A stretch of 64,000 nt of DNA from NCBI GenBank assembly GCA_009731375.1, contig BJOX01000044.1, positions 765,616 to 829,615 on the forward strand. Direction: 5' to 3'. A program made the position numbers and the translations under genes. Source of the DNA: Paulinella micropora. Its lineage: Eukaryota; Cercozoa; Imbricatea; Euglyphida. Shown one piece after another: positions 23,054-33,800 of the stretch. The notes beneath the pieces were generated by a model. That model did no database searches and was not told where the DNA came from. It saw only the letters and a program-made list of their open reading frames with translations. The number at the start of each line of letters is the position of its first letter. Within the stretch, counting starts at the first letter, position 1.

Positions 23054-24230
23054 GATTTTGCAAACATTATTGTACAATGAGAAAGACAGTATTCCCACCC
23101 AAACCCGTAGCGGTTGCAGGGTGCCGGCACTACGACCACCAACATCAGGGACACCGACGAAAACGCGGGTTTGATGGAAGGGGGAGCATTGGGCCTTGAG
23201 CGTGGCAGCCCGCTAGGGTCTGTTCGCAAACGGTCCGAAGACACAGATGCACGTCGTAGAGAAAAGAGAAGAGGAGAGAGAAGAGAAGAGGACAAACAAC
23301 AACAAAAAAAAAAAAAAAGGGGGGGGGACCCCACCGCCATCATCACCCTAACTGCCTGCAAGGAAACCTAGCCCCCGACAGGTAAAAGTCAAATCATCCC
23401 GGGAGGAATCTCCATCGAGACGCAACTCCCAAATCGTCCCGTATCCGCTAGGCATCCTCGTCCAGACCGAAGCGGGACTCCCATCCAGGGCCACATCAAG
23501 TGCGGAACGTCGCAGGGACACCAATCCTACCTCGATCCGGCCCACGGGGATCCATCTGCATCGAAGAAAAGAGGGGTCCTGCAGGGAAACGTGGTCCAAG
23601 GCTAGAAGGATAGCTCGAGCCTGGTCCGTCCGTCCCCCCATGGAACCGTCCCCACCGTTGACCAGAAAAACTTCCTGGCCGCTGAGTTTGAAAATTTTAA
23701 CCAAGCCCTTCGAGAGAGAGAAGTCAGAAGAAGATGAAAAGCCTAACCTTCACGTGCCCTTCTTTCCCATGGCCATGCAAATCCCTGAAAGGGGAGACAC
23801 AGACAGGGCGGAGTACCTTCCCAGTGACTCTGAGCGGGCGGAGGCTCGGTCGGGAGAAAGAGATGAGCGGAAGGCTGGATGGGGGGGGAGAGGAATTCAA
23901 ATCTAAAGCCAGGGTTAGGCCCCTTTGGTTCCGTGGCCCCGAGGAATGGTGGGAGTCGATGGGGAGTCCAGGGTGAGAGGAAAGGAGACTCCATAGGCGG
24001 GCTGGTGTGCCAGTGGGTCGTCTGACTTGCTGGTAGGCTAAGCTGGCCACAGGAGACCCTCTTCTCCCACATCTACGGGATCGGTGCGTTGGACTTGCGT
24101 CTCCCCTAGGACTCTGCTTCGGTGGGACTCCTTGGGCCCCTTGAGGACACCCTTTTGCGACTCTCTGCCCTCCTCCCGCCTCTGGACCGGACATCAAGGG
24201 GGAAGAGGCACGACGACGGAGCAAGCCCAC
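23054..24230 (-). other. LINE 3' region with a small unassigned open frame
   Basis: About 1.2 kb after the endonuclease ORF. A 118-codon minus-strand frame at 23348-23704 (with EVFLVNGGDGSMGG and GLVSLRRSALDVALDG) has protein-like composition but no recognised domain. It may be a C-terminal extension of the second polyprotein reached by frameshift at the C runs near 24236, or untranslated sequence. A poly-A/poly-G run lies at about 23306-23328. Confidence 0.4.
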
Positions 24231-26198
24231 CTACTGGGGGGGGCGGAAGGGAGGGTCCGGGGGGGCTCCCGCAGGGAAGTGGTGAAGGAAGTTCCATGAC
24301 TGGATGATGTGCTCGTGGCAGATCTTTGTAAGGCCCTGGTAGATCCGTTGCGCGATGTTCTTGGAAAAATGGAGGCACAGATCGTCGAAAGAGGTCTGGG
24401 AGATGTAGCCTCTAGCGCCCATAGCGATAACTAGCAGGTTGGTAGTCATAGGTCGGCCTCCAATGGACTGCATTTGGATCGCTTCTTCGAGTGGGAGGTA
24501 CCGGTGGTCATAGATGGCCCTCGGATTATAACCCCATGCCTGTCGGGATTTCCAAGGGATAGCTGGCCAGGTGTTGGGCGGGTCTTCTCCCCGAAACGCG
24601 TTTGGGTCCTTCGGTCGGTAAGGGGGGGAAATCCTGTGGCCATCTCGGTCCCAGGTATCCCGCCGCTCCTCTGGCGACTGTCTCGTGGGGAGACAAGAGT
24701 CATCTTCGCGTACCAGCCATTGATCCTCCCGGGTAGTGTAGTCTACCAGCGTAACGTGGTTCGATCTACGGGTGGCAGTGACCAGGAGATCTATCTTGTG
24801 GGAGAACCCCGGTCCCGCCATGTCTACCATTACCTGCGCGGCGGGGTGAGCGAAGGCAGAGGGGGGGGCCTGATCAGAAGGGGGGGGAGCTCCCTCCGGG
24901 ACGGGGAGAACCTCGTCAACGGACGGGGGGGGACTATCTTGCCTCGGTCGGGGGAAAGCACCCTCCTCCCCTATAACGAAGACCTTGCGATCCGGAGCTA
25001 TGCCATCGTCGTTATCTAAACGCTCCAAGCAGCTTCGGATCCACTGCCTGCATTTGGAGTGCCGCTGATCCAGGAGAGACTTGAGGGCCTCCGAGTGGAA
25101 GGAGGATTTGGATAGCAAATAGTGGCTGATGCTTCCAGTGACCTTGCAGCCATAGGGGCAGGAGGTCGAGGTGGCGCCCTTGGAGATCACAGTGCTAATT
25201 CTAGCCGGGGTGGGCCAGACATCGAGCTGGCATTTTAGTACGATGGCTACCTCCCTCACCGAGAGGCCGCCGTTGGGTTGGAGGAACTGGTTGGTGATGG
25301 CCTGGAAAGGCTTGCGTATTTCAGAACGGATCCCCCATGTTAGGCCAAAACGGGGCGCAGCCTTTAGTTTATTTGCGTCTTCCGAACACCTCTGTCGAAG
25401 CTTCCATAAGTTGTAGGACGCCCAATTCTTCTTGACTAGGGCGATGGCTTGGTCTACTGTCCCCGGAGCGACCGTTTCCTTGGTGAGAAAGTTAGTGACG
25501 GAGATAACAACTGGGATTTCCAGAGCGTCCCATTCGATACGGGCTGGGGGAACGTCATATGCCTCCCTGAATTGGGCGAGGCTGTGCTCCGCATCGGATT
25601 GCTGCTGTCGCCCTTCTGGCCATGAAGAGTCACTAACATGTCCGGGAGGGATGCGAGGGTTTATGCCGATGCCCAGTGCTCTGCAGGCTCGAATCCAGTG
25701 AAGCACCATAAGTCCGTCGCGGCGGTCCTCCTTGATCAGGTGCAGGTGCCCTTGCCATCCTAGGAAAGGCTGGTCTGGAGGGTCAGGAAGCTTGGGGCAC
25801 TGCTTGTTGATGTCCTCGGGCATGGGGGCCTCGTCCTTGAGTGCTCCCCTATTCATAGCGTTAACAAACCGCGGGTAAAAGGCCGGGATGATGCAGTCAG
25901 TGGGGGCCTCGACTCCGTGGAACACCGAGTGCATTCGCCAAATGTCCGGCGGGTGGAGTGGTGGATAAATCGGTGGCGGGCGTGGTCCGCCATCCCCTGC
26001 CCATCGGAACAAGAAGCGAGTGCTGGGCGGCTGTTGGGTGCGTGAGCCGCCGGAAGCAGTTCGGCGACCACGGAGGGGGGGTCGCTGAGGGCACAGATCT
26101 CCGTTCCTGGGGAAGTAGTAGTCCCATGCTAGGCGTAGATGTGCGTCGACCACATATTGAACGTATGGGTCAGTCGAAAGGAGGCATTTGATGAACAC
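24231..26198 (-). CDS. LINE ORF2 C-terminal part: RT thumb, Cys/His finger, restriction-like endonuclease
   Basis: 655 codons. The start continues the RT thumb/connection (FIKCLLSTDPYVQYVVDAHL); the preceding frame is joined at a C run near 26249-26258. A metal-binding motif C-x3-C-x7-H-x8-H (CPYGC...H...H, residues about 346-368) stands where R2-group elements have their CCHC finger. Then come acidic/Pro-rich linkers and a candidate restriction-like (PD-(D/E)XK type) endonuclease core: HKIDLLVTATRRSNHVTLVD, with Asp at about 468 and 486 and a K before the first Asp. This enzyme would nick target DNA so that the RT can prime on it. The finger-then-REL order after RT is the group signature. 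The exact catalytic residues are inferred. Strong codon usage for Pro and charged residues matches the rest of the element. Confidence 0.7.
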   Translation of the reverse strand: MFIKCLLSTDPYVQYVVDAHLRLAWDYYFPRNGDLCPQRPPLRGRRTASGGSRTQQPPSTRFLFRWAGDGGPRPPPIYPPLHPPDIWRMHSVFHGVEAPTDCIIPAFYPRFVNAMNRGALKDEAPMPEDINKQCPKLPDPPDQPFLGWQGHLHLIKEDRRDGLMVLHWIRACRALGIGINPRIPPGHVSDSSWPEGRQQQSDAEHSLAQFREAYDVPPARIEWDALEIPVVISVTNFLTKETVAPGTVDQAIALVKKNWASYNLWKLRQRCSEDANKLKAAPRFGLTWGIRSEIRKPFQAITNQFLQPNGGLSVREVAIVLKCQLDVWPTPARISTVISKGATSTSCPYGCKVTGSISHYLLSKSSFHSEALKSLLDQRHSKCRQWIRSCLERLDNDDGIAPDRKVFVIGEEGAFPRPRQDSPPPSVDEVLPVPEGAPPPSDQAPPSAFAHPAAQVMVDMAGPGFSHKIDLLVTATRRSNHVTLVDYTTREDQWLVREDDSCLPTRQSPEERRDTWDRDGHRISPPYRPKDPNAFRGEDPPNTWPAIPWKSRQAWGYNPRAIYDHRYLPLEEAIQMQSIGGRPMTTNLLVIAMGARGYISQTSFDDLCLHFSKNIAQRIYQGLTKICHEHIIQSWNFLHHFPAGAPPDPPFRPPQ

Positions 26199-29100
26199 CG
26201 TGAAATTCCTCAGGTAGTACCGGGTTGAGAACTGGTGGAGACCAAAACCCCCCCCCTGCTCCTATGGGGCCGTATAGCACCGCGTTGGGAATCTCCTGGT
26301 GAGAAAGCTGGAGAGTCTCCCGGATGTGGTCCCGGAAGGCTGTGTCTAGCTCCCTTAGTAACTTCTGGGGGAAAGGGGTCCATCCAAAGGAGAAATCCAG
26401 GCTGCTGGTGAGGAGACTGATGAGAGCTTTCCGTTTCCTTGCCAGTGAGAGGTCGAGGCTGTGAATCATCCGGGCAGTAGCCACGAACTTCGCAATCGCG
26501 TAGTCTCTTTGGATCTGCGGGTTGTTGTTGCCGTCGGTGTGAAGGCCCAAAGACCGAAAGACTTCGAATGCCGAGCGGTTTCTGATCTTGGTGGGGCCAC
26601 GGGACGAGCCTCGGCCTGGTGCGGAAAGCGAGATCGGGACAGCATACACACCTTTTCCCACTTCGCTGACTAGGCAGATGACTGAACATTTCTCCGCTGC
26701 ACATATCTGGCGTGCAGCCCGTAGTTGCGTGTAGAGGAGGGAGAAACCTTTTTGTGCCTCGGGAAAGTATTGCTCAGGTGGACCATCCCCTCCAATGGCT
26801 GCTCAGTTGTCATCAGCAAATTTGTGGTCAGCGGTCAGCGGGGGTCTCAAGGGGTAGACGGAGGTGTTCTGGGATCGGTCGCGGTCCGTTCCGTCGTAGA
26901 AGCGATACCCGGCTGGCATAAATTGCTGGGCAGGGCACAGGCGGGTGATGTACTCGTCTAGCACTCCATACGTGCCAGGGCTTAGCGATCCTCCTTGCGG
27001 GATCCCTCGCGAGCGAAGAATTTCTTCCGGCAGAATAACAGTCTTCCCTGAAATGTCCGGGGTCTTGAGCTTGAGCGGGGAGTCTTTGAAACGGTGGCGG
27101 AGGAAAGCGAACATTTCGGGGAATTCCTGCTCTTGCGCCACCACGTGGGAATACGCTTCGCAGATGTACGTGAGCTCCGCACGGTCAAAGGCCTTGCGGA
27201 TGTCAGTGGAGAAGATGATAAGCGTCTTTATATTGCCAGTAATCTTGGGGGCTGCCCGTAAGTCGGCCAGCATCAACCGAAGCACCATGTTCCATTCATC
27301 ACACCCGCTCACAGTCGTTGTGTTGGCCTTGGAGGTCTTCCGGATACATCCTGTGTGGAGCTTGAAAGACTCGACCCGGAACGTGACGAGTTTTTCGTAG
27401 AGATTAAGGATCGCGTTCGATACAGTGATCCCCCGCCAATCAGTCACGTTTGCGCCTGTCCCCGTCCCTTTCCAGATCTGGCTGAGGATCCCCGGCTTCC
27501 AGTCCTTTGGTAGTCGCTTCTCCTTCCAGCAGTGGGAGAGAAAGGATCCCAATTGAATCTTCGCATCCTGCGAGAGGAGTCTGAAGATGGCAGGAGGGAT
27601 ACCGTCTTCTCCTGGGGCAGGACCCTTTTTTGCCTGGATGGCGTGCTCCAGCTCTCCCAGCGAGAAAGGTCGACGAGCCAGTTCGAGAGCCTGATCCCGG
27701 GTAAGGGGCGGGGGGAGGCATTTGAAGATAGTGACGAATTGTTTGACACGGTCCCCGGGAATACGAGATTCCTGGAACGGTCCGATGAGGTGGGGGCGTC
27801 CATTGGAGTCTCGGGGTGGGGACGACCGCAGCTTTTCCCACTCTCGAATCTTTTGGAGCCGACCCACCCTCCTTAGTACCGCCCACTTTGCTAGGCGGTC
27901 TGCACACTCGTTAAGCCGAAAAGTCCACTCGAAGCTCTGCTCTTGGTGGGACTTGACCCAGTGGAACGAGATCGGAGCCGACTGAGTGTGGAAGCGAAAG
28001 ATGGCGTCCCATAGGGGGGGCTTCGCACGCTGCTTAAACAGTTCATGGGCCTCCCCCTCCAGATTCGCGTCCGTTAGGGCCCGGTAGTCGGTGAAGATAT
28101 GAACTCGCCGGGGTCTCCATTTCATCTCTCTAATGTATTGGAGGCCACCTGCCATCACTGCCAGTACTTCTTGTTCTCCACTAGAGGCTGGGTTGTCTGC
28201 ATTGCCGTAGATAGCGATAATCTCATTATTGTAGAACAGGAACGCCCCGAAGCCCGCAGCGTTGCCATGTTCGGGAAAACAGGATCCGTCAGGAACGAGG
28301 ATAGCGTCATATGGGGACAGGGACCCCGGAGACAGCTCGTCCGGCTGGTCAAGCCGCGGGGCCAGGCGATAGATAGGAAACCGCTGTTTGAACTCATCGG
28401 GGAGCGAACTTAGACGTAGAGCATAAGCATTCGATTGGAGTCTGATGATAAGGCCCCGGGTGTCATCTCCATTAGGAAGGTGGATACCCAGGTACTCCCA
28501 GGCTTCAGCTTCTAGGAACTCCAAAAGCTGGGGGACTAAGTCAACGGGCGGAGCAGTATACTCGTCTTGGAGAGGAAGGTTTGCGGTCGCCCACCTCTTG
28601 AGCTCACTGGAGTTACGGTTCGGTCTTCGTTCGCTATCATCCTCCGGCGGGAACTGCACTGAGTACTGGCGGAGAGACGGTGCCGTGTGGGCGCTTAAGA
28701 GGGAACGCATCCGCTCCACCTCCGCCTGTAGAGCAGCCTCAGCATCGGTCTGGATGACAGCTTCCGTCTCACTGGGAACGAGGGGAAGGGGGTCAGGATT
28801 CGCATTTCCCCGGAAGACCAGGTTAGTAAATTGTCCCCTGTCGATAGTATCCCCCGGTTTGAGGATCGGCGCCCGAAGCCTGTCACTTCCTAGAAGGAGC
28901 TCCCGCTGATTATATTTGGAGTCCTCTGGAGGGATCCACAGTTTCGCCCCGGACCCCATCACTTGGTGGAGTCGGCGCTCCTCGTCTGCCTGATCAGAGA
29001 CCCGGGTGCGGTAGAGGTCTGCATAATGTTCCTGGAGAGTCTCTGGCGGGGGAGTCTCCATGGCTGAGTCCGTCTGGACCCGGAGGAGAAATTTGTGCTG

Positions 29101-29688
29101 GTTCCGGTCGAAGGCTTGGTTGTGTCGGAGCCTATTCGGTCTCTTGACCTCCCTCTTGGCGCGCTTGATATCTTCGAGACGGGAATTAATCTTGCGTCTG
29201 GCCTTGGCAAGGATCTTCAGTGCGTCCGGTAGAAGAAATGACATCTCTAGCGGGTCACTCGACCGTGGTTCTTCCAGGATGTGCCCGACCAGATCCCCTT
29301 CCATTCGTAACGTATGGCAAATGTTCAGCCAGAGCCTGGTTAAATGAGATCCGGGATCCCTCGGGACTTGTCGTTGGAGGCCCCGCGTGATGGACTGCAG
29401 TGCGGTTAACATACGGGGTACCTTGGTTATCTTCCGTCTGGACTTAGGAGGTCTGGGATTCCGCCTGCTCAGCGGTGGTGGAGCCGGCTGGGCATCCTGG
29501 TATCCAATCGGCAGGGCTGGGATAGGGGCACTAGGAGGAGCAGCGTCGACCCTCGGAGGCCCGACAGCTTCCGCAGCTTGGATTGCCTGCTTCAACGCGG
29601 CTTGGGGGGGCTGGGCCATCTGTATGCTCGCCGCCATACTCTGCTGGAAACAGTCCTGCTGAGCCTGTGTCCACCTCTTGGGTTCCAC
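26170..29688 (-). CDS. LINE ORF2: RNase H followed by reverse transcriptase (one in-frame TGA)
   Basis: A 961-codon open frame (29688-26803), a TGA at 26803-26805, then the same frame open to 26170. RNase H, about residues 455-605, has a complete DEDD set: LVPDGSC, SSGEQEVLAV, FTDYRAL, FHWVKSHQ and NECADRLAKWA. RT follows: PAPGEDGIPPAIFRLL, DWRGITVSNAILNLYEKLV, STDIRKAFD (motif A), RGIPQGGSLSPGTYGVLDEY (motif B) and KFADDN (motif C). The TGA comes immediately after FADDN; beyond it the palm/thumb continues (GFSLLYTQLRAARQICAAEK). The first ~450 residues are Gln/Pro-rich with a Lys/Arg-rich stretch and no recognised fold. RNase H normally follows RT in LINEs, so its position here is odd. The 29688 start is not certain, because upstream frames join through C runs. 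Confidence 0.88.
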
Positions 29689-29906
29689 TAATGGCGGTGG
29701 GGGGGACCCCGAGACCGCCGGAGCGACATTAACTTCAGGCCTAGCTTCTCTCCCAACCAGGCGAAGGGAAGATGGAAGGGGAAGAGGGGAATCTGTTAGC
29801 GAGGGGGGGGGGGATAGCCGACTCTATGATCTCCTCCACCGCGGAAGGGAGGGGCGGTGGGCCCAGGGTAGGATCCCAACTCCCAGGCGGGGAGGAGGGA
29901 GGAGAG

Positions 29907-32435
29907 TCAACCGGAATGTCTTGCGGCAGGTAGTGATGCTCCAGCCGAGCGCGGGCAATGTCGATTCGGGCCTGGATCCAGAGTTGCAGGGGGGGGGAAA
30001 TCCAAACGGTGAGACGCGATGGACTCGACCAGCCGCTCTTCTCGACTGAGGTGCGACAGTGCAGCAATTGCGTCCTCCTCGTCATCACTGCCTGTTCCTG
30101 GCAACACATTATCCTCGGGGAAATCCAGCGGGTGATCGCCCGCTTGGGATCCCCATAGGAGGACGCCGACAGCAATCCACGCGGAGGCCTTGGCAACAAC
30201 CGAGTCGGATCGAAAATATTCTTCAGGGCCATATGGTGCATCAGGGGTGGAGAGCTCCAGGAGACCATCCCTGGCCCCGACATCTATAAAAAGCAAGGTG
30301 AGCCGCAGGATGGCCCTGAGACGTTTGTAGTGCACAGCGGGCAGGGTGATGCCAAGGGGGCCGATGAAGCGAGGCGCGTGATCCCACTCCGTAGTCGAAG
30401 ACCTGAAGCGGGATGTGTGATGGAGCAGGATACGGCCCTTGATTCCCTGTGCCCGAACAATAAGCACACGTGGGAGGCGACGCTGGACGTATCTAAGAAC
30501 CCGGGCGGAGGAAAGTGCATGCCATGAGGTGAGGAGCATGAGGCTCCCATCCTGGACGATGGATTCCAACGCCTTGGTGGTCCTCTCTGCTAGAGGCTTC
30601 CTGGCTCGAAGGAGGGATTGAGCTCCAAAGGAGGGAGATAAGAGGAACATCTGACATAGCCATTGGTTAAGTGCTCCTTGGGAGACTCGTGGCGCGGAGG
30701 GGGGGTCAACTTTTTGCGGCGGAAAGGCAAGGAGTGGCTCGCGAACGTGCGTGGATAACGACATCACGTTGGTGCCATGATACCGCTCCAAAGTATGTCG
30801 AAGTGTCGCAAATGCAAGAGAGGCCTGTGCACCTCCTCTGAGCCCGTCATGAGACTGCTTGAACTCGCTAAACCACTTGGCGGGCGGCTGGGGAAGGTGG
30901 TCTCGTATGCCTCGTTTGTAGACCCGGTAGACCGTAGAAAAACCTAGAGGGGCGGAGGATGGCACAGGGTTCCGGGGTAGGAGACGACGCTCGATGGAGA
31001 GCCCCTGTCCCAGCAGGGAAAAAGCCCGAGAGTTGAAGGAAGCTGCATTGGAGGAATGCTCCCCCTTCTTGTCTTCTGCCATCTTCCGGAGGTTTCTGAT
31101 GATCTTGCGGAGGCGCTGTCGGAACTGTCGATTTGTCTTCGGGGCGGAACTGAGTCCCAAGATCGGACGTTGGACTGCAGGGAAAGGATGTTGAACCACA
31201 ACGGGGTCCGGAAGGGATGAAGCTGTCCGCTTGAACAAAAGTTGAACCCCATAAGCAGCAATCATCCTGCATGCCATCTTGTTCGGGAGGATGGAAACGG
31301 AACAGTCATCGCATTTGACCCACTCCCCGGAACTATTCCGGTCCAGAACGAACGCGTGAGAATGCTGTCGCGAGCGTGCGTTCCCTTCCATCTGGATGCA
31401 GATGGCGCTTTGGAGAGAGTAGGAGAGCGCCTTTCCATCATGCGACCACCGGCGATCAAAGAAGAGCGAAGGGAGGAAAGAGACATTGTGGTGTGCGGAC
31501 CGGGGGAAACGAAGATTCAGGAGCCCAAGAGGCCGATGAATGTCAAGGAGAAGACATTCTGCATGCTCACGAATCGATCGAGTCTGCACCCCTTTATCGC
31601 CTCCGCAGTGAGCGCATAGGAAAGGTTCAGAGGAAGGGCCCCCAAGATGCCATCTCGCCAAAAGCTCAGTAAGGGGGAAAGGTGAGCAGTCGTCAGCCAG
31701 GATAGAAAGTGAGAGTGGAAGGGCCCAAGAGGAGGACTGGGAGGCAGTGGAACAGACGCTGCATGCTGAAGTCGAAACTACGTGCGGGAGCCAGGATTCC
31801 AAAAATACCCCACTCGGGAGGAAGGAAGGCCCGGCGTCCCGCAGAAGCAACAGTAAGCCCCGTGTTGCCAGTCCGGTGTCGCCGCCGCCGTGGACGTCCG
31901 GTCCGGGGCACACGCTGCGGAGAACAACAGGGTAGCGGAACCAGGCGCAGGAAAGAGGCTTGAATTCCTGTGTGGTGTGCCCCACCTGCGGGCGGAGATC
32001 GTCCAACGTATTAATGATAGCGCTGGTAGCCGTCATCTGGGGTCCGAGCATGGACCTGGGCGGGCGTGCCAAAGCCCAGTTCCGTAGGAAAGACGAGAGT
32101 TTGGGAAAAGAGGCCAGAAGTTGGGCTGCACTAATTAAGAAACAATGCCGGTCATCCGGGTTCTTAATACCCCTGTAGGGAAGAGTAGGTAGTACCGCAA
32201 GAGCTTGACGGGTACGGGCCGGACGACCTTTTCCCTTAGAAATAATTCCAACCCCTGAATACTCCCCCTGATCTTTTATAGACAACGAATTGCTCTGGTT
32301 GGGGCCAGTGCTTGTGGTCGATGCAGGTGGAGCACTAGCGATCTTCTTCACAAAAGAGCGTCGGGGACGATATCCAGCGGATTCTTCCTCGTAAAAACCT
32401 GCCATCACGTCCTCCTGCTCCTCAATGGTAGCCAC
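29907..32435 (-). CDS. LINE ORF2 N-terminal part: ubiquitin-specific-protease-like domain
   Basis: 842 codons from ATG 32435. Residues about 88-390 resemble a USP/UCH deubiquitinase. The Cys box is GIKNPDDRHCFLISAAQLL (Cys about 98; compare GLxNxGNTCYxNSxLQxL). A zinc-ribbon-like pair CSVC and CAHCGGDKGVQ is followed by ECLLLDIHRP, matching the region before the conserved 'RF' strand. The His box is HSHAFVLDRNSSGEWVKCDD (His about 359, then W and DD), followed by AYGVQLLFKR, like the USP 'AYxLFY' end. The spacing between Cys and His boxes suits a small USP. The catalytic set looks present. The substrate is unknown; it might be ubiquitin, a ubiquitin-like protein or the element's own polyprotein. 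The C-terminal ~450 residues are helical and unassigned. The frame passes at C runs near 29990 and 29805 into the RNase H-RT frame, suggesting one polyprotein. Confidence 0.65.
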   Translation of the reverse strand: MATIEEQEDVMAGFYEEESAGYRPRRSFVKKIASAPPASTTSTGPNQSNSLSIKDQGEYSGVGIISKGKGRPARTRQALAVLPTLPYRGIKNPDDRHCFLISAAQLLASFPKLSSFLRNWALARPPRSMLGPQMTATSAIINTLDDLRPQVGHTTQEFKPLSCAWFRYPVVLRSVCPGPDVHGGGDTGLATRGLLLLLRDAGPSFLPSGVFLESWLPHVVSTSACSVCSTASQSSSWALPLSLSILADDCSPFPLTELLARWHLGGPSSEPFLCAHCGGDKGVQTRSIREHAECLLLDIHRPLGLLNLRFPRSAHHNVSFLPSLFFDRRWSHDGKALSYSLQSAICIQMEGNARSRQHSHAFVLDRNSSGEWVKCDDCSVSILPNKMACRMIAAYGVQLLFKRTASSLPDPVVVQHPFPAVQRPILGLSSAPKTNRQFRQRLRKIIRNLRKMAEDKKGEHSSNAASFNSRAFSLLGQGLSIERRLLPRNPVPSSAPLGFSTVYRVYKRGIRDHLPQPPAKWFSEFKQSHDGLRGGAQASLAFATLRHTLERYHGTNVMSLSTHVREPLLAFPPQKVDPPSAPRVSQGALNQWLCQMFLLSPSFGAQSLLRARKPLAERTTKALESIVQDGSLMLLTSWHALSSARVLRYVQRRLPRVLIVRAQGIKGRILLHHTSRFRSSTTEWDHAPRFIGPLGITLPAVHYKRLRAILRLTLLFIDVGARDGLLELSTPDAPYGPEEYFRSDSVVAKASAWIAVGVLLWGSQAGDHPLDFPEDNVLPGTGSDDEEDAIAALSHLSREERLVESIASHRLDFPPPATLDPGPNRHCPRSAGASLPAARHSG

Positions 32436-33800
32436 TCTCTGGTGAGCGAGTTGCCGTTCCCGTCGGATTGCTTGTATGTCCCTCGGGCCAAAGAAAAGAC
32501 CTCCGTTGGAGCTTTTCGAGGGAGCGCGACGGGATCCAGTGACTTGAGAACGGCGCGGGAGTGAACCTCGATAATTTCAGGTGGCGGCGATGGAGGAAGG
32601 GGGGAACCCGGGGGGGGGGGGGTGGTCCTGTGCAACGGGGCCTCCTTTCGCCTCTCCCCCTGAGGGCAGTCTGGCCTTCTTCTGCACCACAGCAAGAGAG
32701 CCCTGAGGTCCATCGAGGGTCGTCAGAGGGCCGGGACTGGCCCGTGCATCTTGACCTTGTTGTGCAGAAATGTCAGATGGGACAGCGGGTGGTGCAGCTG
32801 GCGTGGTCGTCTTGATATTGCTCTGGGAAACAGTGGTGGTCGGTCCGTCCTCGGCAGCCAGGGCCTGGGTGCTGGGGATCGGTATGGAAGGGGGCGGCGC
32901 CTGTAGTTGCGGTAGAGGGGGGATTTGTCCCTTATCCACGTGGCCAGCAGCAGCCAGGGGGGTCGGAGGGCTGGCGAGTTTGGGTCGTTTACGTTTCCGC
33001 TGCAGACGTCGGCGTGCGTATCTATACTGCTTCCGCTTCTGGAGGATGGGCATCCATGCGGCCTGGGAGTTCCACGCCTTTGTTCGGCTGATGACCGAAC
33101 TGGGCAGGAGGTCCAACAAGGTAAGCCACCCTTCTTTGTACGCTTGTTCCAAATCCTGCTGTCTGGCTTCCTGGAGTGAGCCCCCTGCGCTGCCAGAATT
33201 GACGTGGCTGACAATGTTCTTGAGGGCTGCACTACGGGGGGAGTCACCATGGGAGACTCTGTCTACCCAGTCCAGGTTGGAGCTGTACTTGTGGTGGATA
33301 CTAGCACCAATCTCTCGGACGAGGTCGGGTCCCAGGTGACAGTCGGATGACAGGAAGGTGGGCAGGTCCACCGTGGCCATCAGATCCCCTCGCGGCATCG
33401 ACTTAAGGAAGACAAACTTGGGCGGTGGCGGAGCTCCGGGGTCGGGTATGCTGCCGGAGGCTGGAGGGCCCGTCGGGAGATCGGTCGGAGCCAGGGGTGC
33501 ACCAGTGGACCGCGGGGCGGTCGTCGGAGACCGCTGAGGGGACAACTGTGGAGGCCGCTTGGGTGAAGATGACGGCGGGGCCGTAGGAGGAGGGCGGTCG
33601 GGGGGGATCCGCCGGGGTGGACAGAGTGGAGGACGTAGAGGAGGACGAGGAGGATCGCGTACGGTTGGAGTTTCCGCCTCGGTGACGAGTTGACTCGGTA
33701 GAGGAGGGATGGTGGCCACGACGAGGGGAAGGGGTGGGGGGGGGTCCCGGCCGGCGTGGTCTAGACCGGTCCTGGTCCCGGGGGCGGAGTCGGGACCCAT
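32405..33800 (-). CDS. LINE ORF1 C-terminal part, Pro-rich and basic
   Basis: Open 33800-32577, then continuing in another frame to 32405 through a run of C residues (coding strand) at about 32609-32622. It includes KFVFLKSMPRGDLMATVDLP, a helical stretch (QEARQQDLEQAYKEGWLTLL) and a very basic segment (QYRYARRRLQRKRKRPK) that could bind nucleic acid. No enzyme motif. It ends 31 bases inside the start of the USP-like ORF (ATG 32435), in a different frame, which looks like a true ORF1/ORF2 overlap. Confidence 0.55.

Noticed and set aside
7367-26805. Recoding of TGA (for example as Trp), suggested by single in-frame TGAs in the SYAW gene (12238), DIRS RT (7367), copia RT (21853) and LINE RT (26803).
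   Set aside because: Only the SYAW-gene TGA falls where the family has Trp. The DIRS RT one replaces a Gly position, and the SYAW gene also has TAA, TAG and frameshifts. Ordinary decay of dead copies explains them better.
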